Assembly (NCBI GenBank): GCA_963823525.1
Contig: CAWGLW010000005.1
Location: 372,001-436,000 of the forward strand
Source: CAWGLW01 sp963823525
GTDB lineage: Bacteria; Pseudomonadota; Gammaproteobacteria; Steroidobacterales; Steroidobacteraceae
Direction of reading: 5' to 3'
DNA: 64,000 nucleotides
The notes below the pieces were generated by a model. It was not told where the DNA came from. It saw only the letters and a list, made by a program, of their open reading frames with translations, and did no database searches. Within the stretch, counting starts at the first letter, position 1. Each line of letters begins with the position of its first letter. Positions 51,734 through 61,064 of this stretch are shown here, one piece after another. A program made the translations under genes and the position numbers.

Positions 51734-52705
51734 CTAGTGTCCCTGAACCGTCAGAATATCAGCACCCGCTTCGCGCTGCCGGACACCGGCAAAACGCTCC
51801 GGGCGCCAGTGCTCGATTGCCCACGCCCAGACCTCGGCGAGCCGGGCCTGTCCCAGCTCTTCGGGCGGCTCCTGGCCGAGGAACGCCAGTACGCGGCTGA
51901 TCTGCATCGCAGGCGCCGCCGTGCCCGCGCCGGGCGCGTCAGCGGACTTTGAGAGCTTATCGCCATCTGGCCGGACGGCAAGCGGTAGATGCATGTACCC
52001 AGGTCGCGGAATGCGCAGCGCGTTCTGCAATTGTATCTGCCGCGGCGTGCTATGGAGCAAGTCGGCACCGCGAACGATATCGGTGATGCCCTGGTCCGCA
52101 TCATCGACGACGACGGCCAGCTGGTAGGCGTACAGGCCGTCACGCCGCTTCAGAACGAAGTCGCCGGAACTGCGCGCGACGTTGCCAGACTGCCTGCCCA
52201 GGCTGCGGTCATCGAAGCATACGGTCCGATCGGCGGCGCGAAACCGCACGCTGGCGCCGTCTGCGTCGCCCGGGTGCCCGACGCAGCCAGGGGGATGGAA
52301 CAATTCCTCGGCACTTCCCCGCTCGCGGTTCTCGGGCAGGCGAGCGAGTGCGCTGCGCGAGCAATGGCACCGGAATGTCATCATCCGGGTCTCGAGCTGA
52401 CGCAGCACGCCTTCGTAGGCTTCCGCCCGGGCGCTCTGGCGCATGACGGGGCCGTCCCAGTGCAGCCCGAGTGCCTCGAGCGTGCGCAGTATCTGCTCGG
52501 CTGCGCCCGGGCGCTCACGCGGAGGGTCGAGGTCTTCAATGCGGACCAGCCATTGTCCAGAGCGCGTTCTTGCTTCGAGGAAACTGCCAACGGCCGCGAT
52601 CAGCGAGCCAAAATGAAGCGGGCCGGTCGGTGACGGCGCAAATCGGCCCCGGTAGGGCGGGGCCGGCTCAGCGGTAATCGTCCCGGTCGCCGAACTGCTT
52701 TTCAC
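51734..52705 (-). CDS. gluQ: Glutamyl-Q tRNA(Asp) synthetase
   Basis: A 323-residue paralogue of glutamyl-tRNA synthetase that lacks the anticodon domain and glutamylates queuosine in tRNA-Asp. FAPSPTGPLHFGSL is the HIGH-like motif, DKLSKS the KMSKS-like motif, and CHC and PPGC the zinc site. The start is probably GTG 52705, which overlaps the end of dksA by 38 bases; no nearer start codon exists before the conserved RGRFAPSP. The order dksA-gluQ is common in gammaproteobacteria. It depends on queuosine, whose genes queE and queC are in this window. Confidence 0.92.
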   Translation of the reverse strand: MKSSSATGTITAEPAPPYRGRFAPSPTGPLHFGSLIAAVGSFLEARTRSGQWLVRIEDLDPPRERPGAAEQILRTLEALGLHWDGPVMRQSARAEAYEGVLRQLETRMMTFRCHCSRSALARLPENRERGSAEELFHPPGCVGHPGDADGASVRFRAADRTVCFDDRSLGRQSGNVARSSGDFVLKRRDGLYAYQLAVVVDDADQGITDIVRGADLLHSTPRQIQLQNALRIPRPGYMHLPLAVRPDGDKLSKSADAPGAGTAAPAMQISRVLAFLGQEPPEELGQARLAEVWAWAIEHWRPERFAGVRQREAGADILTVQGH

Positions 52706-53357
52706 GCCGCTCGCGCCGCTCCTGTGCCTCGACACTGAGTGTTGCCACCGGTCGGGCTTCCAGCCGTTTGACCCCGATTGGCTCGCCGGTTTCGAGGCAG
52801 TAGCCGTAAGAGCCATCCTCGATTCGCGCCAGCGCCTCGTCGATTTTCCGGATCAGCTTGCGTTCGCGGTCGCGAGTGCGCAATTCCAGGCTGAATTCCG
52901 ACTCCTGCGTTGCGCGATCATTCGGGTCGGGGAAATTGGCTGCCTCGTCCTTCATATGCAGGACGGTGCGGTCAACCTCCTGCATGAGGTCTGTCTTCCA
53001 GCTCGTCAGGATCGTCCTGAAATGGCCAAGCTGTTCGGGATTCATGTAATCCTCGCCATGCGAGGACACATACGGCTGGACGTTTCGAGGTCCGGAAAGC
53101 AGGCTGCCGCCGACGGCTGGCTTGCCCGTCGTGACCTTCTTTTTGGCTGCCCCCGAGGTTTTCGCCTTGGCTGCGCCCGAGGTTTTCGCCGTCTTACGGA
53201 CAGGTGCCTTTGCCGCCTTCTTTACGACCTTCTTCGGCGCCGCCGACTTGCCGGGGGCGGACTTGGTCTTGGCGGCCGCCGGACGTTTGGCAGTTGATTT
53301 CGCGGAAACTGTCTTCTTGGCCTTCTTTGCCTTGTTAGACGGTTTCTTTGCGGGCAT
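52668..53357 (-). CDS. dksA: RNA polymerase-binding transcription factor DksA, long basic N-terminus and degenerate zinc site
   Basis: A 229-residue DksA. Residues 1-85 are a Lys/Ala/Thr-rich histone-like tail not found in E. coli DksA. Residues 95-229 are DksA proper: the coiled-coil tip keeps both key acids, Asp144 and Asp147 (DPNDRA), with LELRTRDRERKLIRKIDEALARIEDGSYGYC. Of the four zinc Cys only Cys187 remains; the others are Thr190, Ser208 and Ala211. It should amplify ppGpp effects at promoters. A 24-base tandem repeat (53144-53191) lies in the tail. The ATG at 53357 has GGAG seven bases upstream. Confidence 0.92.
   Translation of the reverse strand: MPAKKPSNKAKKAKKTVSAKSTAKRPAAAKTKSAPGKSAAPKKVVKKAAKAPVRKTAKTSGAAKAKTSGAAKKKVTTGKPAVGGSLLSGPRNVQPYVSSHGEDYMNPEQLGHFRTILTSWKTDLMQEVDRTVLHMKDEAANFPDPNDRATQESEFSLELRTRDRERKLIRKIDEALARIEDGSYGYCLETGEPIGVKRLEARPVATLSVEAQERRERREKQFGDRDDYR
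53144..53191. repeat. 24-base tandem repeat in the dksA tail
   Basis: Two copies (53144-53167 and 53168-53191) with a single mismatch encode a repeated KTSGAAKA unit in the basic tail of DksA. Such repeats can change copy number. Confidence 0.8.
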
Positions 53358-53389
53358 TTTCAACTCCGGTCTCCTGTAAAGGACGCGGG

Positions 53390-53417
53390 ATTATACAGAC
53401 CATGCTCCCCGGGTCCA
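53390..53417 (-). promoter_or_regulatory. Promoter of dksA-gluQ
   Basis: On the minus strand TGGACC (53417-53412), a 16-base spacer and a perfect TATAAT (53395-53390). Transcription would start about 25 bases before the dksA ATG. Confidence 0.6.
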
Positions 53418-53542
53418 CCTGTTTCGCACGATATGAGGCACCGGGAAACCCTGCGGCTTTGTTAAAGACGATGCTGTGAGATGTGTCACTTTCTTTTACA
53501 CTTGGCTTTCCAGCGTTTCTCTTTCCAGCCCGTGAGTGCCCG

Positions 53543-56500
53543 ATGCGCCTGACCAAGATAAAACTGGCCGGTTTCAAGTCTTTCGTCGACCCGACTTCGG
53601 TTCAATTTCCGAGCAACCTGGTCGGTGTTGTCGGCCCCAACGGTTGCGGGAAGTCGAACATCATCGATGCCGTTCGCTGGGTGATGGGCGAAATCTCCGC
53701 CAAGCACCTGCGAGGCGGGTCGATGGCAGACGTCATCTTCAATGGTTCAGGGTCACGCAAGCCGGTTGGCCACGCCTCGGTCGAGCTGGTTTTCGACAAT
53801 TCGGATGGCAAGCTGGCGGGCGAGTACGCCAGGTATTCGGAAGTGTCGCTGAAGCGGGTCGTCTCGCGTGACGGTACCTCGGCCTATTATCTGAACGGCG
53901 CGCGCTGCCGTCGCAAGGACATCACCCAGCTGTTCCTGGGTACGGGCCTTGGGTCGCGGAGCTATGCGATTATTGAGCAGAACATGATCTCGCGCGTGAT
54001 CGAGGCGCGCGCGGAAGACATGCGTGCATTCCTGGAGGAAGCGGCCGGCATCTCGCGCTACAAGGAGCGCCGCAAGGAGACGGAAAGTCGCATCGCGCAC
54101 ACGCAGGAAAACCTCGACCGGCTCGGCGACCTGCGTGGCGAAATCGAAAAACAGTTGCGGCACCTGCAACGGCAGGCGGCGACGGCGCGACGCTATCGGG
54201 CGCTCAAACAAGTGGAGCGCCAGTTGCAGGGCGACCTGCTTGCCTTGCGATTGCGAGAAGTTGAGACGGAGACGGGCACCAGGACCGCGCACCTCTCCGA
54301 GCGCGACCTGGCCCTTCAATCGGCCATCGCCGGGCAGCGTTCGGTGGAAGCGTCCATCGAGCGGGCTCGTCAGCAGCACGATGCGCAATCCGAGTTGCTG
54401 TCCGGGATCCAGGGGCGATATTACGAGGTGGGCGCAGAGATCTCCCGGGGCGAACAGGCGATCGAGCATGCGCGCGAGATCCGTCAGCGGCAGCGACAGG
54501 AACTCGAACAGATATCTCAGGGCAGCCAGGAGGCTGAAGCGCATCGCGTCCGGGATCGCCAGCTGTCCGCGGAGCTGGCGGCCGCGCTCGCCGAACTCGG
54601 CCCTGCGCTCGAAACCGCCCGTGAAGTGGAGCGAACCTCGGCTGGCGAACTGGAGGCAGCCGAACGCGCGATGCAGGATTGGCAGGGCCGCTGGGAAGAC
54701 TTTAATACGTCGTTACGCGAGACCTCTTCGACCGCCGAGGCTGAACGGGCGCGGCTGGAGGAACTTGACGCTCAGCTGAACCGGCTGATCGGGCAGCGTG
54801 ATCGCGCCCGGGACGAGCACGGCACCCTGTCGGCGGCTGACACGATTGCGACGCTCGCCGACCTGGAGAGCGCCGAGAACGATGCGGCCGCCGTGCACGA
54901 GCAGGCGCGCAGCCGCGTGCAGCAACTGAGCGAAGATCTGCAGCAGGCGCGGGCCCGGGAACGCGATCTTGCCCAGTCGGCTCAAGGGGCCCGCCGCGAG
55001 ACACAGGAGCTCGAAGGGCGCATGGTCTCGCTGGAGGCCTTGCAGCGGGCGGCACTGGGTCAGAGCCAGGGCCAGGTTGTCGACTGGCTGCAGGCGCGTG
55101 GGCTCGAGCAGCGTCCGCGACTGGCTCAGCAGTTGAGCGTGGATCCGGGCTGGGAGCGCGCGGTCGAAACCGTGCTCGGGTCCTACCTCGAAGCCGTGTG
55201 CGTCGATTCGATCGATGACGTCGCGACGATGCTGGAGAGTCTGGCCAGCGGTACGGTTTCCTTCTTCGCCGGGGAAAAGGCGTCGCACGGCGGCAGTCAT
55301 GATTCGGGCAGCCTGCGGGCGCGCGTGCGAGGACCGGCGGGACTCGACCCCTTGTTCGAAGGGGTCTACGCGGCTGAGAACCTCGCCGAAGCACTGGCGA
55401 CGCGGACGCGGCTTCGCCCGGGTGAGTCCGTCATCGCGCGGGACGGGATCTGGATCGGGCCGGACTGGCTGCGGGTCAGTCGTGATAAAGACGCCCATGA
55501 AGGCGTGATAGAGCGTGAACAGGCGTTACGCCAGGGACGCGCTGAACTCGAAGCAATGCAGCAGCGCCAGGTCGAGCTGGAGAGCGATCTCGAGGTGCTG
55601 CGCGCGCAGATTCGTGATCTCGAAGACCGGGTCGCCGACGGCCAGGCCGAAGTCTCCAACAGCGGCGCGGCTCACATGGGCCTGCGTTCCCGGCTCGACG
55701 GGCTGCGCGCGAAAGCCGAGCAGCGCAGTGCCCGTCTGCAGCAGCTGGTCGGCGAACTCGCCGAGGTCACGGGGGCCCTGGAAACTGCCAGCGAGGGTAA
55801 TCGCGCGGCCCGGGCGAGGCTTGAAACGGCCGTCAACGCGATGGCGGAACTCGAGGAGCGACGCATCGAGCAGGAGGCCGAGCGTGACGATCTTCGCCAG
55901 CGCCTTGCCATGGCCCGCGAGCGCGCAGGCGCTGACCGTGACAACTCCCGGGAAATCGCGATGCGCATTGAGTCGAGGCGCAGCAGCCACGAGTCTTTGC
56001 TGGCCAGCATCGGTCGCGTCGAGGAGCAGATGCGGCAGTTCCAGGCTCGCCGGACGGCACTCGAGACACAACTTGCAGACGGCGAGAAGGCTGAGCACGA
56101 ACTGCGCGAGAAGCTCGATGACGCGCTGAAGCGGCGGGTCACGGTGGAGCAGGAACTCGCTTCGGCGCGGCAGGACATGGAGACGCTGGATGCCGACCTG
56201 CGTGCACTTGACGAGCAGCGTGTTCAGGCCGAGTCGACCGTTCAGGGCACCCGCGAACAACTGGAGAACGCAAGATTCGCCGTTCAGGAACTCAAGGTGC
56301 GTCGGGAGTCGCTGCTTGAACAGTTTGCTCATACGCGACTGGAACTGGCGGAGGTCGTCGAAGGGCTCGCGGCGGAGGCGAGCGTGGCGGCCTGGGAAGA
56401 GCAACTGACTGAAACCAGTGGCAAGATTGAGCGACTTGGACAGGTGAACCTGGCCGCCATCGAGGAATTCGAAGAGCAGTCGGAGCGCAAAGAGTACCTC

Positions 56501-57049
56501 GATCGGCAGTTCGCAGACCTGACTGACGCGCTCGGAACGCTCGACGAGGCCATCCGTAAAATTGACAAGGAAACCAAGAGCCGTTTCCAGGACACGTTCG
56601 ACAAGGTCAATGCCGGACTCAAGGAAAAGTTTCCGCGCCTGTTCGGCGGCGGACACGCCTATCTCGAACTGACCGGCGACGACGTGCTCAATGCGGGTGT
56701 GGCAATCATGGCGCGGCCGCCCGGTAAGCGGAACAGTTCGATCAACCAGTTGTCCGGCGGTGAGAAAGCCCTGACCGCGGTGGCCCTGGTGTTCGCAATT
56801 TTCGAACTCAACCCGGCTCCGTTCTGTCTGCTCGATGAGGTCGATGCGCCGCTGGACGATGCCAACGTCGGTCGTTTCTGCGAGATCGTTCGCGACATGT
56901 CGAGCCGGGTTCAATTCGTGTTTGTCACACACAACAAGTCGACAATGGAAATAGCCAGTCAGTTGCTTGGCGTCACCATGCATGAACCTGGTGTGTCGCG
57001 GCTGGTGGCGGTCGACGTCGATGAGGCCGTGCGCATGGCCTCGATGTAG
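53543..57049 (+). CDS. smc: Chromosome segregation protein SMC
   Basis: A 1168-residue SMC ATPase. The N-terminal head begins MRLTKIKLAGFKSFVDPT with Walker A GPNGCGKSN and a signature Q-loop. Two long coiled coils (about 165-505 and 660-1000) flank a hinge (about 515-640, LGSYLEAVCVDSIDDV). The C-terminal head has the ABC signature LSGGEKAL and Walker B FCLLDEVDAPLDD. It organises and segregates the chromosome. The start at 53543 begins the conserved head. scpA and scpB are not nearby. The order smc-zipA-ligA is typical of gammaproteobacteria that lack MukB. Confidence 0.97.
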   Translation: MRLTKIKLAGFKSFVDPTSVQFPSNLVGVVGPNGCGKSNIIDAVRWVMGEISAKHLRGGSMADVIFNGSGSRKPVGHASVELVFDNSDGKLAGEYARYSEVSLKRVVSRDGTSAYYLNGARCRRKDITQLFLGTGLGSRSYAIIEQNMISRVIEARAEDMRAFLEEAAGISRYKERRKETESRIAHTQENLDRLGDLRGEIEKQLRHLQRQAATARRYRALKQVERQLQGDLLALRLREVETETGTRTAHLSERDLALQSAIAGQRSVEASIERARQQHDAQSELLSGIQGRYYEVGAEISRGEQAIEHAREIRQRQRQELEQISQGSQEAEAHRVRDRQLSAELAAALAELGPALETAREVERTSAGELEAAERAMQDWQGRWEDFNTSLRETSSTAEAERARLEELDAQLNRLIGQRDRARDEHGTLSAADTIATLADLESAENDAAAVHEQARSRVQQLSEDLQQARARERDLAQSAQGARRETQELEGRMVSLEALQRAALGQSQGQVVDWLQARGLEQRPRLAQQLSVDPGWERAVETVLGSYLEAVCVDSIDDVATMLESLASGTVSFFAGEKASHGGSHDSGSLRARVRGPAGLDPLFEGVYAAENLAEALATRTRLRPGESVIARDGIWIGPDWLRVSRDKDAHEGVIEREQALRQGRAELEAMQQRQVELESDLEVLRAQIRDLEDRVADGQAEVSNSGAAHMGLRSRLDGLRAKAEQRSARLQQLVGELAEVTGALETASEGNRAARARLETAVNAMAELEERRIEQEAERDDLRQRLAMARERAGADRDNSREIAMRIESRRSSHESLLASIGRVEEQMRQFQARRTALETQLADGEKAEHELREKLDDALKRRVTVEQELASARQDMETLDADLRALDEQRVQAESTVQGTREQLENARFAVQELKVRRESLLEQFAHTRLELAEVVEGLAAEASVAAWEEQLTETSGKIERLGQVNLAAIEEFEEQSERKEYLDRQFADLTDALGTLDEAIRKIDKETKSRFQDTFDKVNAGLKEKFPRLFGGGHAYLELTGDDVLNAGVAIMARPPGKRNSSINQLSGGEKALTAVALVFAIFELNPAPFCLLDEVDAPLDDANVGRFCEIVRDMSSRVQFVFVTHNKSTMEIASQLLGVTMHEPGVSRLVAVDVDEAVRMASM

Positions 57050-57064
57050 CGGGCAAAGGTGACA

Positions 57065-58093
57065 ATGGGCGAACTTCGCTGGATTTTGTTGCTTGCGGGA
57101 CTGGCGTTGATTGCCGGCATCTATCTTTGGGGAACCCGGGGCAGGCGGCAGGAAACGGGTGACCCCGGCGCACCTCGGGCCCGGGCAGGAAAGACCGCAT
57201 CGATTCTCCGCGAACCGGTGAGTCTGCGCGCCGAGCCGAGCGTGAGTATGGAAAATCCAGCCGAGAATGAACGTCTCGGCGAAACGGTTGACAACAACGT
57301 CGACCCTTACGAGGGTCTCGATGAGCCGGCGATCGAGCGTCGCGAGGCCGGCGTGGGCAGCCGGGTCGAGCGCAGGCTGCCCACGATCGGCGCCACGCCC
57401 GAGCCGGTGGCTGCTCGACCGCGTCCGACAGTTCAATCGGCACCACCCGAGCCACCCGAGTTACACGAAACACCCGAGCCTACCAGGCCAACCGAAACGC
57501 CCGAGTCAACCGGGCGGCTGGACAGTGAGGCCGAACTATCCGCGCCGATGCCCGTGACGTCATCGGTGGAGACGGAGCCGGCCGAAGCGGAGGCGGAAAA
57601 CCGGGGCGCTCAGCGAGAGCCATCAGCCACCGAAAAAAAAGCGCCGGAGGTCCCAAAGCCGACGAAGCAGAAAATCATCGCATTTAGAGTCATCGCAAGG
57701 ATGCCCGAGCGGTTTGACGGCACACGATTACGTGATGCGTTGCAGAAGGCAGGCTTCCTGTTGGGGCGGTATGATATTTTTCACTGGCTGAGCGACCAGG
57801 GACGTCCCGTATTCAGCCTTGCCAGCCTGCTGGAGCCGGGCACGTTCAATCTGCCAGACATGGCGCACTCGGCCTATCCGGGTGTGGCGATATTTGCCGT
57901 TTTCCCGGGACCGCTGCCGGCCCCACAGGCTTTCGAAGAAATGCTCAGCGCGGCAAGGTTTCTCGCCCGGGAACTCGACGGACTGCTTCAGGACGAGCGG
58001 GGAGCACCGCTCACCGAGCAGGCGATCATTAATCTGCGACAAACGATGCCCGCGCTGGAGCGTGAACTCCGGGGCGGTTCCGCGCCGGTCTGA
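57065..58093 (+). CDS. zipA: Cell division protein ZipA
   Basis: A 342-residue inner-membrane division protein. An N-terminal membrane helix (ILLLAGLALIAGIYLWG), a long Pro/Glu-rich linker (about 100-200) and the C-terminal FtsZ-binding domain (IIAFRVIARMPERFDGTRLRDALQKAGFLLGRYDIFHW and FNLPDMAHSAYPGVAIFAVFPGP). It tethers FtsZ to the membrane. The ATG at 57065 has AAAGGTG just upstream. It starts 15 bases after smc and 11 bases before ligA. Confidence 0.94.
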   Translation: MGELRWILLLAGLALIAGIYLWGTRGRRQETGDPGAPRARAGKTASILREPVSLRAEPSVSMENPAENERLGETVDNNVDPYEGLDEPAIERREAGVGSRVERRLPTIGATPEPVAARPRPTVQSAPPEPPELHETPEPTRPTETPESTGRLDSEAELSAPMPVTSSVETEPAEAEAENRGAQREPSATEKKAPEVPKPTKQKIIAFRVIARMPERFDGTRLRDALQKAGFLLGRYDIFHWLSDQGRPVFSLASLLEPGTFNLPDMAHSAYPGVAIFAVFPGPLPAPQAFEEMLSAARFLARELDGLLQDERGAPLTEQAIINLRQTMPALERELRGGSAPV

Positions 58094-58104
58094 GCGACGT
58101 TCCG

Positions 58105-60129
58105 ATGGGCGCGGCAGAGGCAGCCTTGCAAGCGAAGGCCCTGCGCGAGCAGATCGAATACCACAACTATCGTTACTACGTACTTGATGATCCGGAAATC
58201 AGTGACGCCCGATACGACGCACTGATGCAAGCACTGCTCGAGCTCGAAAAGGTCCACCCGGAGCTTCGCACGCCGGACTCGCCGACGCAGCGGGTCGGGG
58301 CCCAGCCATCCGGCGCGTTCGCGCAGGTCGATCACTCCGTGCCGATGCTGTCGCTGGAAAACGCATTTGTCGACCACGATCTCGAGGACTTCGACCGCAG
58401 GGTCCGCGACCGCCTCGGCGTCGACAGCGTCGAGTACAGTGCCGAGCCGAAGCTCGACGGCCTCGCGGTCAGCATTCGCTATGAGAAGGGCCGCCTCGTG
58501 CAGGCAGCGACCCGTGGCGACGGAAGCCGGGGCGAAGATGTCACGGCCAACGTCAGGGCCATCCGTTCGGTACCGTTGAGACTGCTTGGCGCAATGCCTC
58601 CTGCGGTACTCGAGGTCCGCGGAGAGGTCTACATGACGCATCGCTCGTTCGAAGAATTGAATCGCCGGGCAACCGATGCAGGCGCAAAGACGTTCGTCAA
58701 TCCGCGCAATGCCGCCGCGGGAAGCCTGCGTCAACTCGATCCGCGCGTGACGGCGGAAAGAGCACTGGATGTCTTTTTCTATGGCGTCGGGGGCTTCGAG
58801 GGCTGGCACCTGCCACCGAAACACAGTGAGCTGCTGGCGTCGCTGCGTGAGTACGGTCTTCGCAGCAGCCCGGAGGTGGACGTCGTCATCGACGTCGACG
58901 GTTGCCGTCGCTACTACGATCGCCTCGTTGCGAGGCGGCAGAGCCTCGGCTATGAGATTGACGGCGTGGTGTTCAAGGTCAATCGTCTGGACTGGCAGCG
59001 CGAACTGGGCCATGTGGCACGAGCCCCGCGATGGGCGGTGGCCTACAAGTTTCCAGCCGAGGAGGAGCGCACCATCGTGCGCGCCGTTGAGTTCCAGGTT
59101 GGACGCACGGGCGCGCTGACACCGGTGGCCAGACTCGAGCCCGTCTTCGTCGGTGGGGCGACGGTCAGCAACGTCACTTTGCACAATATGGACGAACTGG
59201 GCCGCAAAGACGTACACATCAACGACACGGTCGTGGTGCGCCGCGCCGGTGACGTCATTCCGGAAGTCGTCCGGGTTGTTGCCGAACTCAGGCCGCCAGA
59301 TGCCACACCGGTCGTCCTGCCGACGCACTGCCCGGTGTGTGGCTCGCTGGTCCGGCGCGCGGAGGGCGAAGCCGTCGCCCGATGCACGGGCGGGCTGGTC
59401 TGCCCGGCCCAGCGACGCGAGGCGCTGAGCCATTTCGCATCGCGCCGGGCCATGGACATCGACGGTCTCGGTGAGAAATTGATTGCGCAACTCGTTGAAG
59501 CCGACCGGGTGAGGACGCCGGCGGACCTGTACACCCTGACAACAGAGGAACTCGCGGGGCTCGAGCGCATGGGTGAGAAGTCGGCCACTCGCCTGAAGAA
59601 ATCGCTGGAGAAGAGCAAGCAAACCACCCTGGCGCGATTCCTGTTTGCGCTCGGTATTCGCGACGTGGGCGAGGCAACTGCACAAGCGCTGGCAGATCAC
59701 TTTGGCAGCCTCGAGGCGTTGAGGCGAGCCAGCCTTGCGAAGATACAGGAGGTGCGCGACGTCGGACCCATCGTTGCAGCACACCTGCGTGATTTCCTCG
59801 ACGAACCCGGCAATGGCGGTGTGATCGACGCGCTCCAGGCCTATGGCGTCCATTGGGCGGAAAGTGAACCGGTCGCATCGACCGCGGGGGAGGGACCGTT
59901 CAGTGGTGAGACGGTCGTCATCACCGGGACCCTGGACTCAATGAGTCGAGCCGAGGCGCGCGACCGGGCTCGGGCCGCCGGTGCGAAAGTCACGGGCTCG
60001 GTTTCTGCACGTACGACCTTGCTGCTCGCCGGGGCGGAAGCGGGCTCGAAGCTGGCGAAGGCCGAGAAACTCGGAGTGCGTATCGTCGATGAAGCGGAAT
60101 TTATCCGCCTGCTTGGAGCTGGCAACTAG
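58105..60129 (+). CDS. ligA: NAD-dependent DNA ligase LigA
   Basis: A 674-residue ligase with the full domain set: Ia (YHNYRYYVLDDPEISDARYDAL), adenylation domain with Lys116 in EPKLDGLAV, OB fold, a four-Cys zinc finger (HCPVCGSLVRR ... CTGGLVCPAQ), helix-hairpin-helix motifs (ELAGLERMGEKSATRL, ARFLFALGIRDVG) and a C-terminal BRCT domain (FSGETVVITGTLDSMSRAEARD). It seals nicks using NAD+. oppB follows after 11 bases. Confidence 0.97.
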   Translation: MGAAEAALQAKALREQIEYHNYRYYVLDDPEISDARYDALMQALLELEKVHPELRTPDSPTQRVGAQPSGAFAQVDHSVPMLSLENAFVDHDLEDFDRRVRDRLGVDSVEYSAEPKLDGLAVSIRYEKGRLVQAATRGDGSRGEDVTANVRAIRSVPLRLLGAMPPAVLEVRGEVYMTHRSFEELNRRATDAGAKTFVNPRNAAAGSLRQLDPRVTAERALDVFFYGVGGFEGWHLPPKHSELLASLREYGLRSSPEVDVVIDVDGCRRYYDRLVARRQSLGYEIDGVVFKVNRLDWQRELGHVARAPRWAVAYKFPAEEERTIVRAVEFQVGRTGALTPVARLEPVFVGGATVSNVTLHNMDELGRKDVHINDTVVVRRAGDVIPEVVRVVAELRPPDATPVVLPTHCPVCGSLVRRAEGEAVARCTGGLVCPAQRREALSHFASRRAMDIDGLGEKLIAQLVEADRVRTPADLYTLTTEELAGLERMGEKSATRLKKSLEKSKQTTLARFLFALGIRDVGEATAQALADHFGSLEALRRASLAKIQEVRDVGPIVAAHLRDFLDEPGNGGVIDALQAYGVHWAESEPVASTAGEGPFSGETVVITGTLDSMSRAEARDRARAAGAKVTGSVSARTTLLLAGAEAGSKLAKAEKLGVRIVDEAEFIRLLGAGN

Positions 60130-60140
60130 CCGAACCGGCC

Positions 60141-61064
60141 ATGCTTCGCTACACCCTGAGTCGGCTGGCTGCCATCGTACCGACACTGTTGATCATCATC
60201 ACGGCCGCTTTCTTTGTCATGCGGCTTGCGCCCGGCGGCCCGTTCGACGAAGAGCAGTCGCTGCCACCGGAAGTCGAAGCCAACCTCGAGGCCGCTTACG
60301 GGCTGGACAAGCCCATCCTCGTGCAGTTCGGGAACTACCTGGCCGGCCTGCTCAAAGGCGATCTCGGACCGTCGTTCCGGTACAAGGAGTTCCGTGTTTC
60401 CGAACTGATCGCGCGCGGCCTGCCCGTGACGCTGAGCATTGGCGCGCTTGCGTTGCTGTTCGCGGTGGTTTGCGGCATCCCTTTGGGCATCATCGCGGCG
60501 CTGCGGCACAACGGACTTGGCGATCACCTCGTGATGGCGGTGGCCCTGTTTGGCATTGCCGTACCGTCCTTCGTGCTGGCACCCGTACTGGCACTGATTT
60601 TCGGGGTCAGGCTGGGCTGGCTGCCAGTAGCGGGATGGGAGGCGGGAAGCCTCCGACACGTGGTCCTGCCGGTGATTACGCTGGGCCTGCCCTTTGTCGC
60701 TTATATCGCGCGTCTCACGCGAGGCAGTCTGCTTGAAGTCCTGCAGTCTCCCCACATCCGCACGGCGAGGGCCAAGGGATTGAGCCGCGGGGTGATACTG
60801 CGCCGTCACGCGATGCGACCGACCCTTTTGCCCGTGCTCAGTTTCCTTGGGCCGGCTGCCGCCGCACTTCTGACCGGCTCACTGGTGGTCGAACAGGTCT
60901 TTGGACTGCCGGGCGTGGGACGGTACTTCGTCCAGGGGGCGATCAATCGTGATTACACGCTGGTGATGGGCATGGTGATTTTTTACGCGGTACTGTTGCT
61001 GGCGCTGAACCTGCTGGTCGATCTGCTGTATGGCTGGCTGGATCCGAGAATTCGCCATGACTGA
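60141..61064 (+). CDS. oppB: Oligopeptide ABC transporter permease OppB-like
   Basis: A 307-residue permease with about six membrane segments: first LSRLAAIVPTLLIIITAAFFVMRLAPGGPFD, then the 100-residue periplasmic loop region GLDKPILVQFGNYLAGLLKGDLGPSF. The EAA loop that contacts the ATPases reads RTARAKGLSRGVILRRHAMRPTLLPV. It forms the pore for peptide uptake with OppC. It lies 11 bases after ligA and overlaps oppC by eight bases. Confidence 0.93.
   Translation: MLRYTLSRLAAIVPTLLIIITAAFFVMRLAPGGPFDEEQSLPPEVEANLEAAYGLDKPILVQFGNYLAGLLKGDLGPSFRYKEFRVSELIARGLPVTLSIGALALLFAVVCGIPLGIIAALRHNGLGDHLVMAVALFGIAVPSFVLAPVLALIFGVRLGWLPVAGWEAGSLRHVVLPVITLGLPFVAYIARLTRGSLLEVLQSPHIRTARAKGLSRGVILRRHAMRPTLLPVLSFLGPAAAALLTGSLVVEQVFGLPGVGRYFVQGAINRDYTLVMGMVIFYAVLLLALNLLVDLLYGWLDPRIRHD

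Noticed and set aside
55526..59853. Two long antisense frames (636 and 621 codons) opposite smc/zipA and ligA
   Set aside because: Both mirror coiled-coil or GC-rich coding regions whose plus-strand genes are certain.
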